From NCBI GenBank assembly GCA_012032975.1, contig JAAUPU010000142.1, positions 1 through 7,061 of the forward strand: a stretch of 7,061 nt of DNA. The letters run 5' to 3'. A program made the translations under genes and the position numbers. This document shows, in pieces, positions 6,129 through 7,061 of the stretch. The notes under the pieces were generated by a model. The model made no database searches and was not told the origin of the DNA. It worked only from the letters and a program-made list of their open reading frames with translations. The stretch's first letter is position 1. Each line of letters opens with the position of its first letter. This DNA comes from Caldilineaceae bacterium (GTDB lineage: Bacteria; Chloroflexota; Anaerolineae; Caldilineales; Caldilineaceae).

Positions 6129-7016
6129 TCAGAGCGTGCTGGTCGCCGACAGTTTTTTCTCCACCAACTCCTGACCCGATTCGCTCTCTACCTGCTCTGG
6201 CGTGAGTTTTAGGATCCCCAAGAGCACCAGGGCGTCGTGGGCCATCAAGAATTTCTTGTGGTAGGGCTGGTCTTTGTTGTAGCCGGCGCGAATATCTTCG
6301 GGGGTCATGACGCCGCCATCGAGCATCCCCATCATCTCGGTGAAGCCTGGATAGCCGCGATAGCCGAGCGCCTGACGGATCTCCCAGGCCACCGTGGCGC
6401 TCTTGCTGCTGTTCTTCGCCACAACGTCGCCCAGCTTTTTGGCTTCCTTGCGTTTGGTTGCATCCAGCTTCTCCGGTTGAGCCTCCTGCAGCTCCTGCCC
6501 TTCGCCGCCTCGTTCCTCGGGCGTCTCATCCTGTTTCTTGCCTGTGCCCCAAACCCGGCCATAATCGCCAAGCTGCCAATCATCAACCTTGTCTGGATCC
6601 TCCGGCTGCCGATCCAGCGGCTCCTTGATATTGTCAAAGCTCTGTTTGGCCGTCTCCAGACCCAGTTCCTTTGCCTTGCGCTTCTTCTTCTTGTACTTCG
6701 TGTAGAGTTTATACGCGACCAGGCCGCCCACGGTCGCAGCGGACGCAATCCCGATGGCCCAACCGACGGGGTTGGAACCGATCACCAGCGCGCCGGCAGC
6801 GATACCCAGCGCGCCGCCGATGACTTTGAGCGCGTTGAGCGCGAGTTTGGCCTTTTCACGGTCCTTGATGCGTGCGCGCCACTTATCTCCCTCTGGCGAG
6901 AGCATCTGTTTGCTGCTGCGCAAGCGCCACAGTTTGTTGGCTGCTTTGCCTCCCCGCCAGCCGCCCATCGCCGCCGTAACAGAGCCGCCGACGATGCCAG
7001 AGAAAAAACACGTCAT
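6129..7016 (-). CDS. Hypothetical protein with hydrophobic hairpin and charged linker, 295 residues; N-terminus uncertain
   Basis: I do not recognise this gene. Reading the - strand: a Gly-rich start (SGIVGGSVTAAMGGWRGGKA); a basic helix-prone stretch (about 24-58, with SPEGDKWRARIKDREKAK); then a hydrophobic pair of segments at about 60-80 and 84-103 split by SNPVGW, which looks like a membrane or buried helical hairpin; then a strongly basic KYKKKKRKAK (108-116); a polar, acidic, probably unstructured middle (about 130-190, with EDPDKVDDW and ETPEERGGEGQE); and a helical C-terminal part (about 185-290) holding YRGYPGF, TPEDIRAGY and AHDALVLLGI. It has no catalytic motif or secretion signal I can name. 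The ATG at 7014-7016 has no Shine-Dalgarno, but a stop in an upstream frame overlaps it as ATGA. Alternatively the N-terminus continues upstream in another frame past an A6 run (7003-7008). It is convergent with the transporter operon, so probably unrelated to it. Confidence 0.75.
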   Translation of the reverse strand: MTCFFSGIVGGSVTAAMGGWRGGKAANKLWRLRSSKQMLSPEGDKWRARIKDREKAKLALNALKVIGGALGIAAGALVIGSNPVGWAIGIASAATVGGLVAYKLYTKYKKKKRKAKELGLETAKQSFDNIKEPLDRQPEDPDKVDDWQLGDYGRVWGTGKKQDETPEERGGEGQELQEAQPEKLDATKRKEAKKLGDVVAKNSSKSATVAWEIRQALGYRGYPGFTEMMGMLDGGVMTPEDIRAGYNKDQPYHKKFLMAHDALVLLGILKLTPEQVESESGQELVEKKLSATSTL

Positions 7017-7061
7017 GCGCGTTCAGGTGGTTCGCGCCCATTGCCGCGCGGCGCAGAATCA

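Overview
The window holds most of one ABC importer operon of the peptide/nickel (Opp/Dpp) class on the + strand, a tiny glycine-rich membrane protein gene behind it, and one unrecognised gene on the - strand. The DNA is moderately GC-rich, starts are a mix of GTG and ATG, and the importer proteins have the look of those seen in Chloroflexota (for example a Trp-run 'WWWW(W)APP' permease tail). I infer a Chloroflexota-like, possibly uncultured bacterium; this is family resemblance only, not proof.

Layout: (1) 1-1721, substrate-binding protein (SBP_bac_5 type), 5' end outside the window. (2) 1765-1802, a textbook Rho-independent terminator between the binding protein and the rest of the operon. 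(3) 1860-2866, permease 1 (DppB/OppB type). (4) 2868-3799, permease 2 (DppC/OppC type). (5) 3799-4848, ATPase 1 (DppD/OppD type). (6) 4845-5888, ATPase 2 (DppF/OppF type). (7) 5927-6091, a 54-residue two-segment glycine-rich membrane protein. (8) 6105-6125, a hairpin shared by the convergent gene ends. (9) 6129-7016 on the - strand, a 295-residue protein of unknown function with a hydrophobic hairpin and a charged middle. The junctions from permease 1 to ATPase 2 are 1 nt apart or overlapping (TAATG, GTGA), with good Shine-Dalgarno sequences, so these four genes are translationally linked.

How they work together: the binding protein would capture a substrate (peptide or other small solute; it cannot be named from sequence) outside the membrane and deliver it to the permease 1/permease 2 channel, powered by the ATPase 1/ATPase 2 pair.

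Most notable: four of the five importer genes are broken in frame. I count at least seven single-base-scale shifts (near 625, 659, 2301-2305, 3642, 3682, 4392 and 4661-4665), and in each case the family's conserved sequence continues in another frame. Only ATPase 2 is clean. Every segment keeps its conserved motifs and carries no stop other than those caused by the shifts, so uncorrected sequencing/assembly indels look more likely than long-term gene decay, although a recently dead operon cannot be excluded. I therefore annotate each broken gene as one feature across its whole span. I found no RNA genes, CRISPR arrays, insertion sequences or convincing novel defence system. The least explained item is the - strand gene.
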